The notes under the pieces were generated by a model. The model did not search any database. It had not been told where the DNA came from and was given only the letters and a program-made list of their open reading frames with translations. Both the position numbers and the translations under genes were made by a program. From Planctomycetia bacterium (GTDB taxonomy: Bacteria > Planctomycetota > Planctomycetia > Gemmatales > HRBIN36): a DNA stretch of 64,000 nucleotides. The DNA lies in the NCBI GenBank assembly GCA_016795155.1, contig JAEUIE010000010.1:1-64000 (forward strand). The letters run 5' to 3'. Below are positions 1-7,340 of the stretch, piece by piece. The first letter of the stretch is position 1; each line of letters begins with the position of its first letter.

Positions 1-471
1 CCCCACCAGTGCTGCAGACCAATCAGCAATTTTCCCTGGGGCATACCGCCAAATTTTTCCAGGTCCACGAGCGCTTGATACTCTCCACGACCCGTGTAGG
101 CGAAGGCGTCTCCTTGTGCAAAGGGTGGCGGAACCGGTCGATTGATTCCCCCACCAACACCGAAACCAAACTGAGTGATATTACCACCAATGGTGATTCC
201 CTGCTCCTGCAGACGCGGACGCAATCCGTTCCAGTCACCGGTCAATGTCGGGCGATTCCACAGCGAATCGAACCGAGACTGGCAGAAGGAATCACCAACG
301 TTGCTGTTTGCAGGGGTTGGTGCAGCGTCCGAGTTGGGTGCAATCACAATCGATTCAGGTTGAACCGGGATAGAGCTGGCTGAGGCGTTATCCAGCACGC
401 CCTGTGCCTGGGCTGCGGAGAAGCCGGCGGCGATGCAGCTTGAAGCGAGTAACCAACGAAAGGCATGCATT
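1..471 (-). CDS. OprB-like carbohydrate-selective porin, 5' part only
   Basis: The first 157 codons read on the minus strand, and the gene runs off the left edge of the window. The start is the ATG at 469-471. A signal peptide of about 22 residues (MHAFRWLLASSCIAAGFSA, then AQA) is followed by a low-complexity linker. From about residue 75 comes the OprB signature LTGDWNGLRPRLQEQGI, then ITQFGFGVGGGI and GRGEYQALVDLEKFGGMPQG, which match the first strands of the OprB/AlgE-type porin barrel. The product should be an outer-membrane channel for sugars or other small solutes. Family membership rests on recognised motifs, and the C-terminal barrel cannot be checked here. Confidence 0.75.
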
Positions 472-637
472 TTCGGGATCCATCCATGGAATCGAAAAAA
501 GTGGGGAAGTTAGCTAATTCATCGTCTGCCCCACGGGATCAACCCTTGCCGTTTTAGGATAAACAGGACGTTACCGTACATTAAGGGACTTTGAACAGTC
601 GATGGAACCGGCACAATTGTTATGCACGGAGGGTACG

Positions 638-757
638 ATGTACTCGCGTAAATCGTTTATTTCCGCATTGGCGATAATGCTAGGATGTGGAGTTCAGGCA
701 GCACCCGCTCTGATAATGTCTTTCCCCTGCTGCCTGGGTGCCATGCTCACCCCCTAG
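638..757 (+). pseudogene. Signal-peptide-bearing 39-aa ORF truncated by a palindrome
   Basis: A GGAGGG ribosome binding site lies 4-9 bases before an ATG that opens MYSRKSFISALAIMLGCGVQA, a good export signal. The frame ends at a TAG that lies inside the palindrome at 741-767. The likely story is a secreted-protein gene cut off by arrival of the palindrome, which supplied the stop. I see no continuation of the gene downstream. It could also be a genuine short secreted peptide. Confidence 0.35.
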
Positions 758-767
758 GTGAGCATGG
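741..767. repeat. Perfect 11-bp inverted repeat
   Basis: CCATGCTCACC and GGTGAGCATGG are separated by five bases. A second hairpin of the same design lies 31 bases further on. No T-tract follows, so this is more like a REP-type palindrome than a terminator. Confidence 0.7.
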
Positions 768-798
768 TAAGTGTGGTTGGACACCGTATCCAAATTCA

Positions 799-825
799 CC
801 ATGCCCGCCTTGAGGGCGGGCATGG
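799..825. repeat. Perfect 11-bp inverted repeat
   Basis: CCATGCCCGCC and GGCGGGCATGG are separated by TTGAG. It has the same size and the same outer CCATG/CATGG as the hairpin at 741-767, with a different inner stem. The stretch 826-1112 holds no convincing gene. Near its right end (about 1063-1080) it contains a sequence like the right end of the palindrome element at 2001-2102 (CAAACGATGG followed by a CCGAGCT), so it may be a decayed copy of that element family. Confidence 0.65.
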
Positions 826-1154
826 CACTTTAGCGCCTCCGCAGCAGTTACGTTGCGTTCGTCTTCCTGACCGACATCTGATCGGATCATGTCCGCCCTT
901 TTCCAACACGCTCACGACCGATCTCCTGCCTAGCCGCTGTTGGTGATTTGATACCAAGTCCTGCAACCCGATACCGAGGGGCCCACCCTCATCCAAAGGA
1001 CAGTTACAGACCTACAAAGTGCTGACACACCATGTCGTCTTCGTGAAGCACAGTACTGGCAAACGATGGCGTCCGAGCTTATAATTTACAAATCACGCTG
1101 ATACATCGTGAGATGACACCGACCTTTTTAAAAGCTTCCTCTTCAGAGCATGTC

Positions 1155-1676
1155 ATGCGGTTTACTCTGTCGTCCTTGGTTTTGATTCTGAGCATAACGG
1201 TAGCAACGGCTGACGTATCAGCGGCTGACGAAAAGGTGAATTGTCAAAAGGGCCGGTGTTCGGTCCTTTTCCCTGCCAAACCCAAATTGGAATCATCGAA
1301 GAATAACGAGCAGTATGTACTGAGCGAGGACAACGGCAAGAAAGGCTATGTACTGAATGTCAGCATGTTCAATTCCAAGATCAATCTCCAAGACGAAGAA
1401 AAAGTGAAGAAGGCTCTCGACACGGCCTATCTGGGAACCAAGGCTTCTCTCGGAGGAACAAAAGCGAGCAAGATGCTCAAGAGTACCATTGGCACAGATA
1501 AGCTGCCCACCCGTTATTATGAGTTCACCCTTGATGATGGTGGCATCTACTACACCCGACATGTGCTTCGAGAAGATTGTCTCATTCAGATCACCATCTC
1601 GGGTCCGCTCGTTTGGGCCAAGGGGGAACAGGCGCAGGCGTTCATGAAGTCGCTCAGGGTGGAGGCGGGTAAGTAA
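1155..1676 (+). CDS. Secreted protein of unknown function
   Basis: The protein has 173 residues from this ATG. An in-frame ATG at 1113 would add 14 residues, but starting at 1155 gives a clean signal peptide (MRFTLSSLVLILSITVATADVSA). The mature part opens with a short segment holding two cysteines (VNCQKGRCSVLFPAKP) and has no membrane segment. Mixed strands and helices end in FMKSLRVEAGK. The motif order resembles small periplasmic proteins with an N-terminal VxFPxKP segment, but I do not recognise a named family. It stands alone between decayed sequence on both sides. Confidence 0.7.
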   Translation: MRFTLSSLVLILSITVATADVSAADEKVNCQKGRCSVLFPAKPKLESSKNNEQYVLSEDNGKKGYVLNVSMFNSKINLQDEEKVKKALDTAYLGTKASLGGTKASKMLKSTIGTDKLPTRYYEFTLDDGGIYYTRHVLREDCLIQITISGPLVWAKGEQAQAFMKSLRVEAGK

Positions 1677-1807
1677 CGAGCAGAAACGGTGTGAGTTCAG
1701 GTAGCATGAAACTATGAAAGGAGGTCGATCGGGTACTGAGAGTTCCTGGAGACCGTGGTAGCATCGAGGTAGTTCAAGCCCTCAACCCTCCACACCAGGA
1801 GCAACTC

Positions 1808-1987
1808 ATGAAGTACGTCGGCATCGACCTCCACAAGAAGACTAGCGTTATTTGCATCGTCAATAAAGAGCGAAAGGTGCTGCAGCGACACAAATTTCAC
1901 AACAGCGACATGGCCAGGATCGCCCAGTTCTTCCGCGAGTTGGGGCTGTTCAAGTTCGCTGTCGAAGCGTCGGGCAGTTACGAGTGA
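1808..1987 (+). pseudogene. IS110-family transposase, N-terminal stump
   Basis: The 59-codon reading MKYVGIDLHKKTSVICIVNK...FAVEASGSYE is the start of an IS110 DEDD transposase: YVGIDLHKK carries the first catalytic Asp and EASGSYEW the second acidic site. The TGG expected after GSYE is TGA here. The frame then reads LVKL for four codons before running into the palindrome element at about 2001. So there is both a nonsense change and a physical truncation. The left flank of the insertion sequence may reach to about 1690. Confidence 0.8.
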
Positions 1988-2000
1988 CTGGTGAAACTAC

Positions 2001-2102
2001 GCGCCGGGTGCCCTGGTTTGGTCGTACTCGACCTGACTAGGACAAAGCCATCATGTTCCCCGGCATCGTTAGTTGCAGTTCCTGCAAACGATGGCACCCG
2101 AG
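2001..2102. mobile_element. Diverged REP/RAYT-derived palindromic element
   Basis: The left end GCGCCGGGTGCC is a diverged form of the 11-bp end of the elements at 57-59 kb. It is followed by the palindrome with arms GGTCG and CGACC around a TACT loop and the closing TGACTAGGAC. The right end GGCACCCGAGC resembles the family's right end GGCACCCGTGC. It lies exactly between the IS110 stump and a FadL-like remnant. Confidence 0.6.
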
Positions 2103-2344
2103 CTCCTGCCATCATTCAGCACACCTTGACTGTGGGGACGACGCTCGTCCTGACGGAAAACATCTCGACTTCGATCGGATACGCCTATGGTTTCCCCAAT
2201 TCGATCTCGGGGTCAGTGGAACAACTCCCCAACGCCCGCGTGGGGATCGATATGGAGAGCCATGCACTGCTCTTCAACCTGCAGATCAAGTTTGGTTGTC
2301 CCTGGGCTATGAAGCAGGCCGCTTGTTCGACCTGCACTCCATAA
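2102..2344 (+). pseudogene. FadL/OMPP1-type outer-membrane protein, C-terminal remnant
   Basis: The frame reads PAIIQHTLTVGTTLVLTEN, then ISTSIGYAYGFPNSISG, and ends near LLFNLQIKFG. Alternating strands of the kind HTLTVG...T.SIGYAYGF.NSISG and a final aromatic-rich strand are typical of the last strands of FadL-like long-chain fatty acid/aromatic transporters. There is no start; the left edge is the palindrome element. The reading past IKFG (CPWAMKQAAC...) is probably not original. The intact terminator at 2387-2411 fits the old 3' end of this gene. The family call is by pattern only. Confidence 0.45.
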
Positions 2345-2386
2345 GCCAGTTGCGTATTTGAGGTAAGGTGTGTTTATTCCCATCAA

Positions 2387-2411
2387 GCGACTCCGTCAGG
2401 AGTCGCTTTTT
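2387..2411 (+). terminator. Rho-independent terminator
   Basis: GCGACTCC and GGAGTCGC are separated by GTCA and followed by TTTTT. It lies 40 bases after the end of the FadL-like remnant. Confidence 0.8.
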
Positions 2412-2529
2412 CGGTTATACGCCCAGCAAGATGACGTACCTGTCGGATAGCGCTGAGAGCACCAGGTGTACTGGCTCCTTTGAAGCCAGGTTGAAACCAG
2501 ACCACCTGCGGAAACGAATATGTTACCCA

Positions 2530-2545
2530 TGTTTCAATTGAAACA
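2530..2545. promoter_or_regulatory. 16-bp perfect palindrome upstream of the AraC-type gene
   Basis: TGTTTCAATTGAAACA lies about 75 bases before the regulator start at 2622. A two-fold symmetric site there could be an operator. AraC proteins usually bind direct repeats, so another dimeric regulator may be involved. The role is inferred from position only. Confidence 0.35.
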
Positions 2546-2621
2546 GCATACAGCTGAAATAATTTGAGTTCGCAAGAATGCATAGTCTCAACAGAGTTTA
2601 TTCGAAAGCGCCTGGTCCCTG

Positions 2622-3613
2622 ATGAATCACAATGCATTTTCTCCTTCTGCGTCCTCTGGGGCAATCCATGGCTACCAGGTTATTCCGCTGACTGATTTCG
2701 ATAAGGCTTACCAGTTTTTCCCCATTTCCATGGTCGATTGGAACAGATCTCCCGTGGTACATTCCAGGGGAGAATGCAATTCGTCCTGGGCAAGACTTCT
2801 CGAGTTGTGTTTGCGGATAGCAATCAGCAGGTATTGATGCGGGGAGACGAAGCTTCCGGGTTGATGGCGATTTATCCGGTGCTGGCCCAGAACGCTACCA
2901 GCCTCTGGCGCGGGATTAGACTCGTTCCGGGCCAGGTGGTGGTACACGGCCCCGGGACTCATGTCAATCACCTTACGGGCAAGCAATCCAGTAGTTATGG
3001 CATCTATTTGCATCCTCAGGAATTGCAGGATATTGCGTGCAAACTCCTCCATACCGAACAGCTTATCTTTCCCCGGGGTTGGTCCGTAGCCTCGGTGAAT
3101 CCGGCCCATTTCGACAGATTCAACCAGGTCATCAAGCATTGGGTTACCAACGTTGCAGCTTACCCGGGTATCGTTCAGACTATCGAAGGTATGCGTCTCG
3201 AAAAAGAACTACTGCGCTCACTCATCAACATGCTTTTTCCAGAAGTTAACTACAGGAAAGATCTCTCTTATTCCAGCAGGATGCAACTTGTCTCCAAGGC
3301 GGAAGAGTTCATGAGGGCCAACCTCGGCAAAGCCATCGGCAGCGTTGATCTCTGCAAGGAACTGTCAGTGAGTGGTCGAACTCTGCGACTGGCGTTCCAT
3401 GAACGCTATGGTCATGGGCATATGGCCTTTTTTAAGGTGTTGCGTCTGAACAAGGTGCGCGACTTGCTTAAACAGGAAGAAACTGCTTCTGTCAGGGATG
3501 CTGCGAACACTTTGGGCTTTGTCCATCTTGGTAACTTCGCTGCTGATTACTTCCGTCACTTTGGAGAGTTGCCGAGAAATACCTGGAAACGTAACGACCA
3601 GGGTAGCCGCTGA
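2622..3613 (+). CDS. AraC-family regulator with an apparent single-base frameshift
   Basis: The C-terminal AraC double helix-turn-helix is clear: LCKELSVSGRTLRLAFHERYG, then FFKVLRLNKVRDLLKQ and VRDAANTLGFVHLGNFAADYFRHFGELPRNTW. The long frame opens only at a TTG at 2738. The frame before it, from ATG 2622, reads MNHNAFSPSASSG...TDFDKAYQFFPISMVDW and continues sensibly into EQISRGTFQGRMQF if one G is added at the GG of 2740-2741. So the gene is probably one unit of about 330 residues broken by a one-base loss, either real or an assembly error. If the TTG is a true start, the protein is 291 residues. No target gene is obvious; the sulfatase follows 200 bases downstream. Confidence 0.7.
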
Positions 3614-3818
3614 CTTTGGTGAAGATGAAGCTATCGTTGAGATTTTGCCAATTTTGGATATTCGGGTATTTAATGATTTACAAGCATCAGTGAGACTATT
3701 ACGTTAAACTCGTGTCCACATCGTTTTTTGAAGCGTTCGATCTATTAATCGACGGTTGAACTCACTTCGCCATTACACAGTGGGCAAACACTTACAGTTG
3801 CACTACGTGGAGGGCTTT

Positions 3819-5528
3819 ATGCTCAGTCGATCGAAGTTTGCGACCTTCGTGCTTTTGGCCGTGGGAGCAGTCCTGGGTTGGGCTGCCGGGGCCGGGCATC
3901 TCAGTTTCAATAATCGCGTTCAGGCGGCGTCGGACAACCGCTCCACTATTCCGGCAGTATCACCGTCGGATGACGTTTCATGCTGCAGCCAGGGAACCAG
4001 CCCGGCACTCGCGATCATGGCCCACAACAACAAAGTGATGGCCAGGAGCGCTCAGGATGGCAAGAAGCCCAACATCTGCATCATCTGGGGTGACGATATC
4101 GGCTGGAACAACCCCAGCGCGTACCACCGTGGAATGATGGGCTACCAGACTCCCAACATTGATCGCGTCGGCAAGGAAGGTGGATTTTTCACTGATTGGT
4201 ACGGTCAGCAATCCTGCACGGCAGGTCGAGCTGCCTTCATTACCGGCCAAAGCCCCTTCCGCACCGGCTTGCTCAAAGTGGGCCTGCCCGGAGCCAAGGA
4301 AGGTCTTTCCGACAAGGACCCCACCATCCCAGCCCTGCTGAAGAATCACGGCTACATGACCGCCCAGTATGGCAAGAATCACCTGGGCGACCGCGATGAG
4401 CACCTCCCTACCAACCACGGCTTCGACGAGTTCTACGGCAATCTGTATCACCTCAATGCTGAGCAGGAACCCGAACATCCCGATTACTACAAGAATCCAC
4501 AACTCAAGAAGATGTTCGGACCACGTGGCGTCATCAAGTCCTTCGCGAATGGGCAGATCACCGACACTGGTCCTCTGACCATCGAACGCATGAAGACCGT
4601 TGATGAAGAAGTCACCAAAGGTGCCCTGGATTTCATCGACCGCGCTGTGAAGGCCGAGAAGCCCTTCTTCCTCTGGTGGAATTCCACCCGGATGCACATC
4701 TGGACCCACCTGAAGAAAGAGTCTCAGAATGTGACTGGATTGGGTGTTTATCCGGACGGCATGGTCGAACATGATGGACACGTCGGACAGTTGCTTGACA
4801 AGCTCGACAAGCTGGGTATCGCCGACAACACGATTGTGATGTACTCCACCGATAACGGTGCCGAATGCTTCTCCTGGCCCGATGGCGGCAGCACCCCATT
4901 CCGCAATGAAAAGAACTCCAACTGGGAAGGTGGCTACCGCGTGCCCTGCATGATCCGCTGGCCGGGCGTTATCAAGCCTGGCACGGTGTTTAATGGCATC
5001 TGCTCGCACGAAGACATGCTCGTGACCCTGCTGGCGGCAGCTGGTGAACCGGATGTCAAGGAAAAGCTGCTCAAGGGCCACAAGGCGATCGGCCGTGATT
5101 ACAAGGTCCATCTCGATGGCTACAATCTGATTCCCTACTTCAAAGGCGAAGTCAAGGAATCTCCACGCCGCGAGTTCTTCTACTGGACCGACGACGGCAG
5201 CCTGTGCAACCTGCGCTACGACCGCTGGAAGATCGTCTTCATGGAACAGCGGGGCCACGGCCTGGAAGTCTGGCAGGAACCTCTGGTGACCCTCCGATTC
5301 CCGAAACTGTTCTGTCTCCGCACTGATCCGTTTGAACGGGCCGACCACGAAGCTGGCGACTACAACCGCTGGCGCGTCGATCACGCCTTCGTACTGCTGC
5401 CGGCCGCTGCCTTCGTCAGCCAGCACCTGGAGTCGTTTAAAGCGTTCCCACCACGCCAGAAGCCAGGCAGCTTCAACGTGGATGCCATCCTCAAGAAGTT
5501 GCAAGAAGGTGGCGGTGCGGGACATTAA
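3819..5528 (+). CDS. Sulfatase (arylsulfatase A-like, Cys-type formylglycine)
   Basis: The product hydrolyses sulfate esters, probably in the periplasm. A GGAGGG site sits just before the ATG at 3819, preferred over the in-frame ATG at 3756, and is followed by an N-terminal hydrophobic segment (FVLLAVGAVLGWAAGAG) that acts as signal or anchor. The sulfatase core begins at KKPNICIIWGDDIGWNN, with metal-binding Asp pair. The formylglycine motif is CTAGRAAF near residue 133. Later come GKNHLGD, STDNGAE and the substrate-site region GGSTPFRNEKNSNWEGGYRVP. The length of 569 residues is normal. Planctomycetes carry many such genes. A hairpin terminator follows. The substrate cannot be told. Confidence 0.92.
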   Translation: MLSRSKFATFVLLAVGAVLGWAAGAGHLSFNNRVQAASDNRSTIPAVSPSDDVSCCSQGTSPALAIMAHNNKVMARSAQDGKKPNICIIWGDDIGWNNPSAYHRGMMGYQTPNIDRVGKEGGFFTDWYGQQSCTAGRAAFITGQSPFRTGLLKVGLPGAKEGLSDKDPTIPALLKNHGYMTAQYGKNHLGDRDEHLPTNHGFDEFYGNLYHLNAEQEPEHPDYYKNPQLKKMFGPRGVIKSFANGQITDTGPLTIERMKTVDEEVTKGALDFIDRAVKAEKPFFLWWNSTRMHIWTHLKKESQNVTGLGVYPDGMVEHDGHVGQLLDKLDKLGIADNTIVMYSTDNGAECFSWPDGGSTPFRNEKNSNWEGGYRVPCMIRWPGVIKPGTVFNGICSHEDMLVTLLAAAGEPDVKEKLLKGHKAIGRDYKVHLDGYNLIPYFKGEVKESPRREFFYWTDDGSLCNLRYDRWKIVFMEQRGHGLEVWQEPLVTLRFPKLFCLRTDPFERADHEAGDYNRWRVDHAFVLLPAAAFVSQHLESFKAFPPRQKPGSFNVDAILKKLQEGGGAGH

Positions 5529-5586
5529 GCGAATCGGAGCGACCGCTCTGTTCCTCTACTGCCTTGGAAGTGAGCGAATAACCATT

Positions 5587-5615
5587 ACGTGGCCCGGTTG
5601 CCAACCGGGCCACGT
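5587..5615 (+). terminator. Strong hairpin after the sulfatase gene
   Basis: A perfect 13-bp stem, ACGTGGCCCGGTT against its complement, closes a GCC loop, with only a short TTT after it. It lies 59 bases after the sulfatase stop, so it probably terminates transcription or protects the mRNA end. Confidence 0.65.
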
Positions 5616-5671
5616 TTGCCATCTATGTCGTACTTCGCAAGTTAGTCCGGTTAAGAGATATGAGGTTGCCA

Positions 5672-6106
5672 ATGAATCCTACCACTCAGCCTCTTCAGTC
5701 ATTCTTCACGAAGACGGTCAAGCCGTTTTTCCTGTTCACCGGTGCGGGAACCGCTCTGGTGGGGCTCTATGCGTTCGCGCCGGCCTGGACGATGCCCAAC
5801 ATCGGCAAACTCCCCTACCTGCAGGATTACACCATCATCATCCAGCATTGGGGCATCATGGTTTGCCTCATGGGCGTAGCCATGATGGCGGCGGCTGTGG
5901 TACCCGCCTGGCGACTGCCCATTTTCTTGTACAGTGCAATCGAGAAGGCGTTCATGGTGTGGCTCGTGGCATCCAACGCATCCGAGCCGTTCGTGAACGG
6001 GTTCTGGGTCCCGTTCGCACTCGACTCGACCGTAGTACTTTACACCATCGGCTACTTTGCTGTCTGTGGAATTCGTCCTGCCGAAAGCTCCACACAGAAG
6101 AATTGA
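5672..6106 (+). CDS. Small integral membrane protein, unknown function
   Basis: The protein has 144 residues from an ATG preceded by GAGG six bases upstream; an alternative ATG at 5660 has its purine run too close. There are about four hydrophobic helices: PFFLFTGAGTALVGLYAFAP, IIIQHWGIMVCLMGVAMMAAAVV, FLYSAIEKAFMVWLVAS and STVVLYTIGYFAVCGI. The layout resembles small DoxX- or DUF4345-like membrane proteins, but no diagnostic motif was recognised. It is separated from the sulfatase by a terminator, so it is probably transcribed on its own. Confidence 0.75.
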   Translation: MNPTTQPLQSFFTKTVKPFFLFTGAGTALVGLYAFAPAWTMPNIGKLPYLQDYTIIIQHWGIMVCLMGVAMMAAAVVPAWRLPIFLYSAIEKAFMVWLVASNASEPFVNGFWVPFALDSTVVLYTIGYFAVCGIRPAESSTQKN

Positions 6107-6249
6107 TCTCTCAGACTGGCTCGGGTGCCATTGTCTGCCGGTATGTCCGGCTGACTATGCTGCGGGCATGGAATGACTCAACAGAACAATTGCCTATTGC
6201 ATTAGCCAAGCACAGATTGGCACTCAGTACCGTTGAGCATGCGACTATC

Positions 6250-6356
6250 GAGCTACCCCCACCGTGGGACGGGTTCCGATTGATTGGAAGATGCTACCCA
6301 ACAATCCACGCTGGTAGTACAACTAGACCGCTTTCGCGTGGTCACAGCATAGTCAG
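6250..6356. repeat. Decayed copy of the right part of a RAYT-derived element
   Basis: The order of short blocks (GATTG, GAAGATGCT, a GGTAGTACAACTAGAC stretch, a GGTCACA block, TAGTCAGGT) follows the right half of the element at 56984-57392 (blocks at about 57260-57340) with many substitutions. There is no complete palindrome left. This explains most of the 6107-6341 interval, which has no gene. Confidence 0.4.
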
Positions 6357-6953
6357 GTAGCGGCGATTCTTACTTTTCCAACTCAGTGCCGTCATTCCAG
6401 ATATGCCTAAGACTATCATTGCCCAGCTAGCGGGTTCCGGTACGACGGCGACCACGCTGATGTTGTCAATCATGTAAGAATGATCGGAGCCGTTTCGTTC
6501 AGCCTCAAACGCTATCAGATGACTGGAACTAGTTGCAACGAAATTGACGGTGAAGGGAGTCCAGGTCGCTCCAGGATTACCGAGTTGAAGGAGGGTATTC
6601 GAATCGAGCAGAACGCCAAAAGAATTGGCTGGATTGCCGAGAGCAACGTGAATCTGATAGTCACCGGTTACGGTGTACGATTGCCCGATAGACAATCCAG
6701 TAATGGTTTGTTCAATCCTGGGATCCGGAAAAAATCCATTCTCATTGAGAGTAAAGCAACCGCCAGGGTTGCCACCCGTGGCAGCCCAGCCACCACTTCC
6801 GATGGTCGAACTTGTCCAACTGCCACCCGTACCATTACTGGGCACGCTGTCATTGAACGTCCCATTGACGACAAAGTTTTGAGCAAAGGCGGTAGTCGAA
6901 AGCCAACAGGAGAAGAGTAATGTTGGCATGGTAGCTCGGATCAGTCTGAGCAT
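6342..6953 (-). CDS. PEP-CTERM sorting-domain protein
   Basis: The start is the ATG at 6951-6953, which has an AGGAGAT site seven bases before it; an upstream in-frame start lacks one. A signal peptide (MLRLIRATMPTLLFSCWLSTTAFA) leads a beta-rich body: NFVVNGTFNDSVPSNGTGGSW near the front and YMIDNISVVAVVPEPASW at the end, like carbohydrate-binding or DUF642-type jelly rolls. The C-terminus is a textbook PEP-CTERM signal, VPEPASWAMIVLGISGM, then a helix and basic tail (KSKNRR). Such proteins are processed by exosortase and end up at the cell surface or in extracellular polymer. No exosortase gene lies in this window. Confidence 0.9.
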   Translation of the reverse strand: MLRLIRATMPTLLFSCWLSTTAFAQNFVVNGTFNDSVPSNGTGGSWTSSTIGSGGWAATGGNPGGCFTLNENGFFPDPRIEQTITGLSIGQSYTVTGDYQIHVALGNPANSFGVLLDSNTLLQLGNPGATWTPFTVNFVATSSSHLIAFEAERNGSDHSYMIDNISVVAVVPEPASWAMIVLGISGMTALSWKSKNRRYLTML

Positions 6954-7108
6954 CGTTATCTCCTGCATTTGGTGGTTTGGATTTTTCCCTATGAGAAAGT
7001 AAGCGAGGTTTAGCGAAGTTTCCCCCGGAACCGCTTGGAGTTTTTTCAAATCACTGATCCACGATCTGTTCGAGTTTAGACTGCTCGACCATCCTTGTAA
7101 CTCGGCTC

Positions 7109-7175
7109 GGGTGGCTCTGTTTTACACCATGGTTGCCGTGTCACGGCTTCACGTACTCGTGAAGCAATGCCACCC
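7109..7175. repeat. REP-like palindrome with TACT loop
   Basis: GCTTCACG and CGTGAAGC flank TACT at 7146-7165, inside an outer GGGTGGC/GCCACCC pair. The outer pair and the loop match the palindrome family seen at 2.0, 47.5 and 57-59 kb, while the stem differs. The rest of the 6954-7340 gap shows no convincing gene. Confidence 0.55.
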
Positions 7176-7340
7176 ATCCGCTCGCGACGGACGCTGGTAC
7201 AGCAAAAACCACACATTTCCTCTATGCAAACGTAATATTCCGCGTACAGATCAGCGTAGAATACCAATATTCGGCGCAAGTCTTTGGCATCACAACGTCT
7301 TCGAGTTAGACTGTAGTAATGCGTGCAGTGGGGGGCATTC

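Noticed and set aside
1028-1084. Short reading LTHHVVFVKHSTGKRWRPSL resembling an IS200-type transposase start
   Set aside because: Only about 18 codons with no catalytic residues beyond the His pair; its end matches the palindrome-element right end, so it is better explained as decayed element sequence.
3978-5525. 515-residue open frame antisense to the sulfatase gene
   Set aside because: It mirrors the codon pattern of the sulfatase gene; the sulfatase has catalytic motifs and a ribosome site, and the antisense reading has neither.
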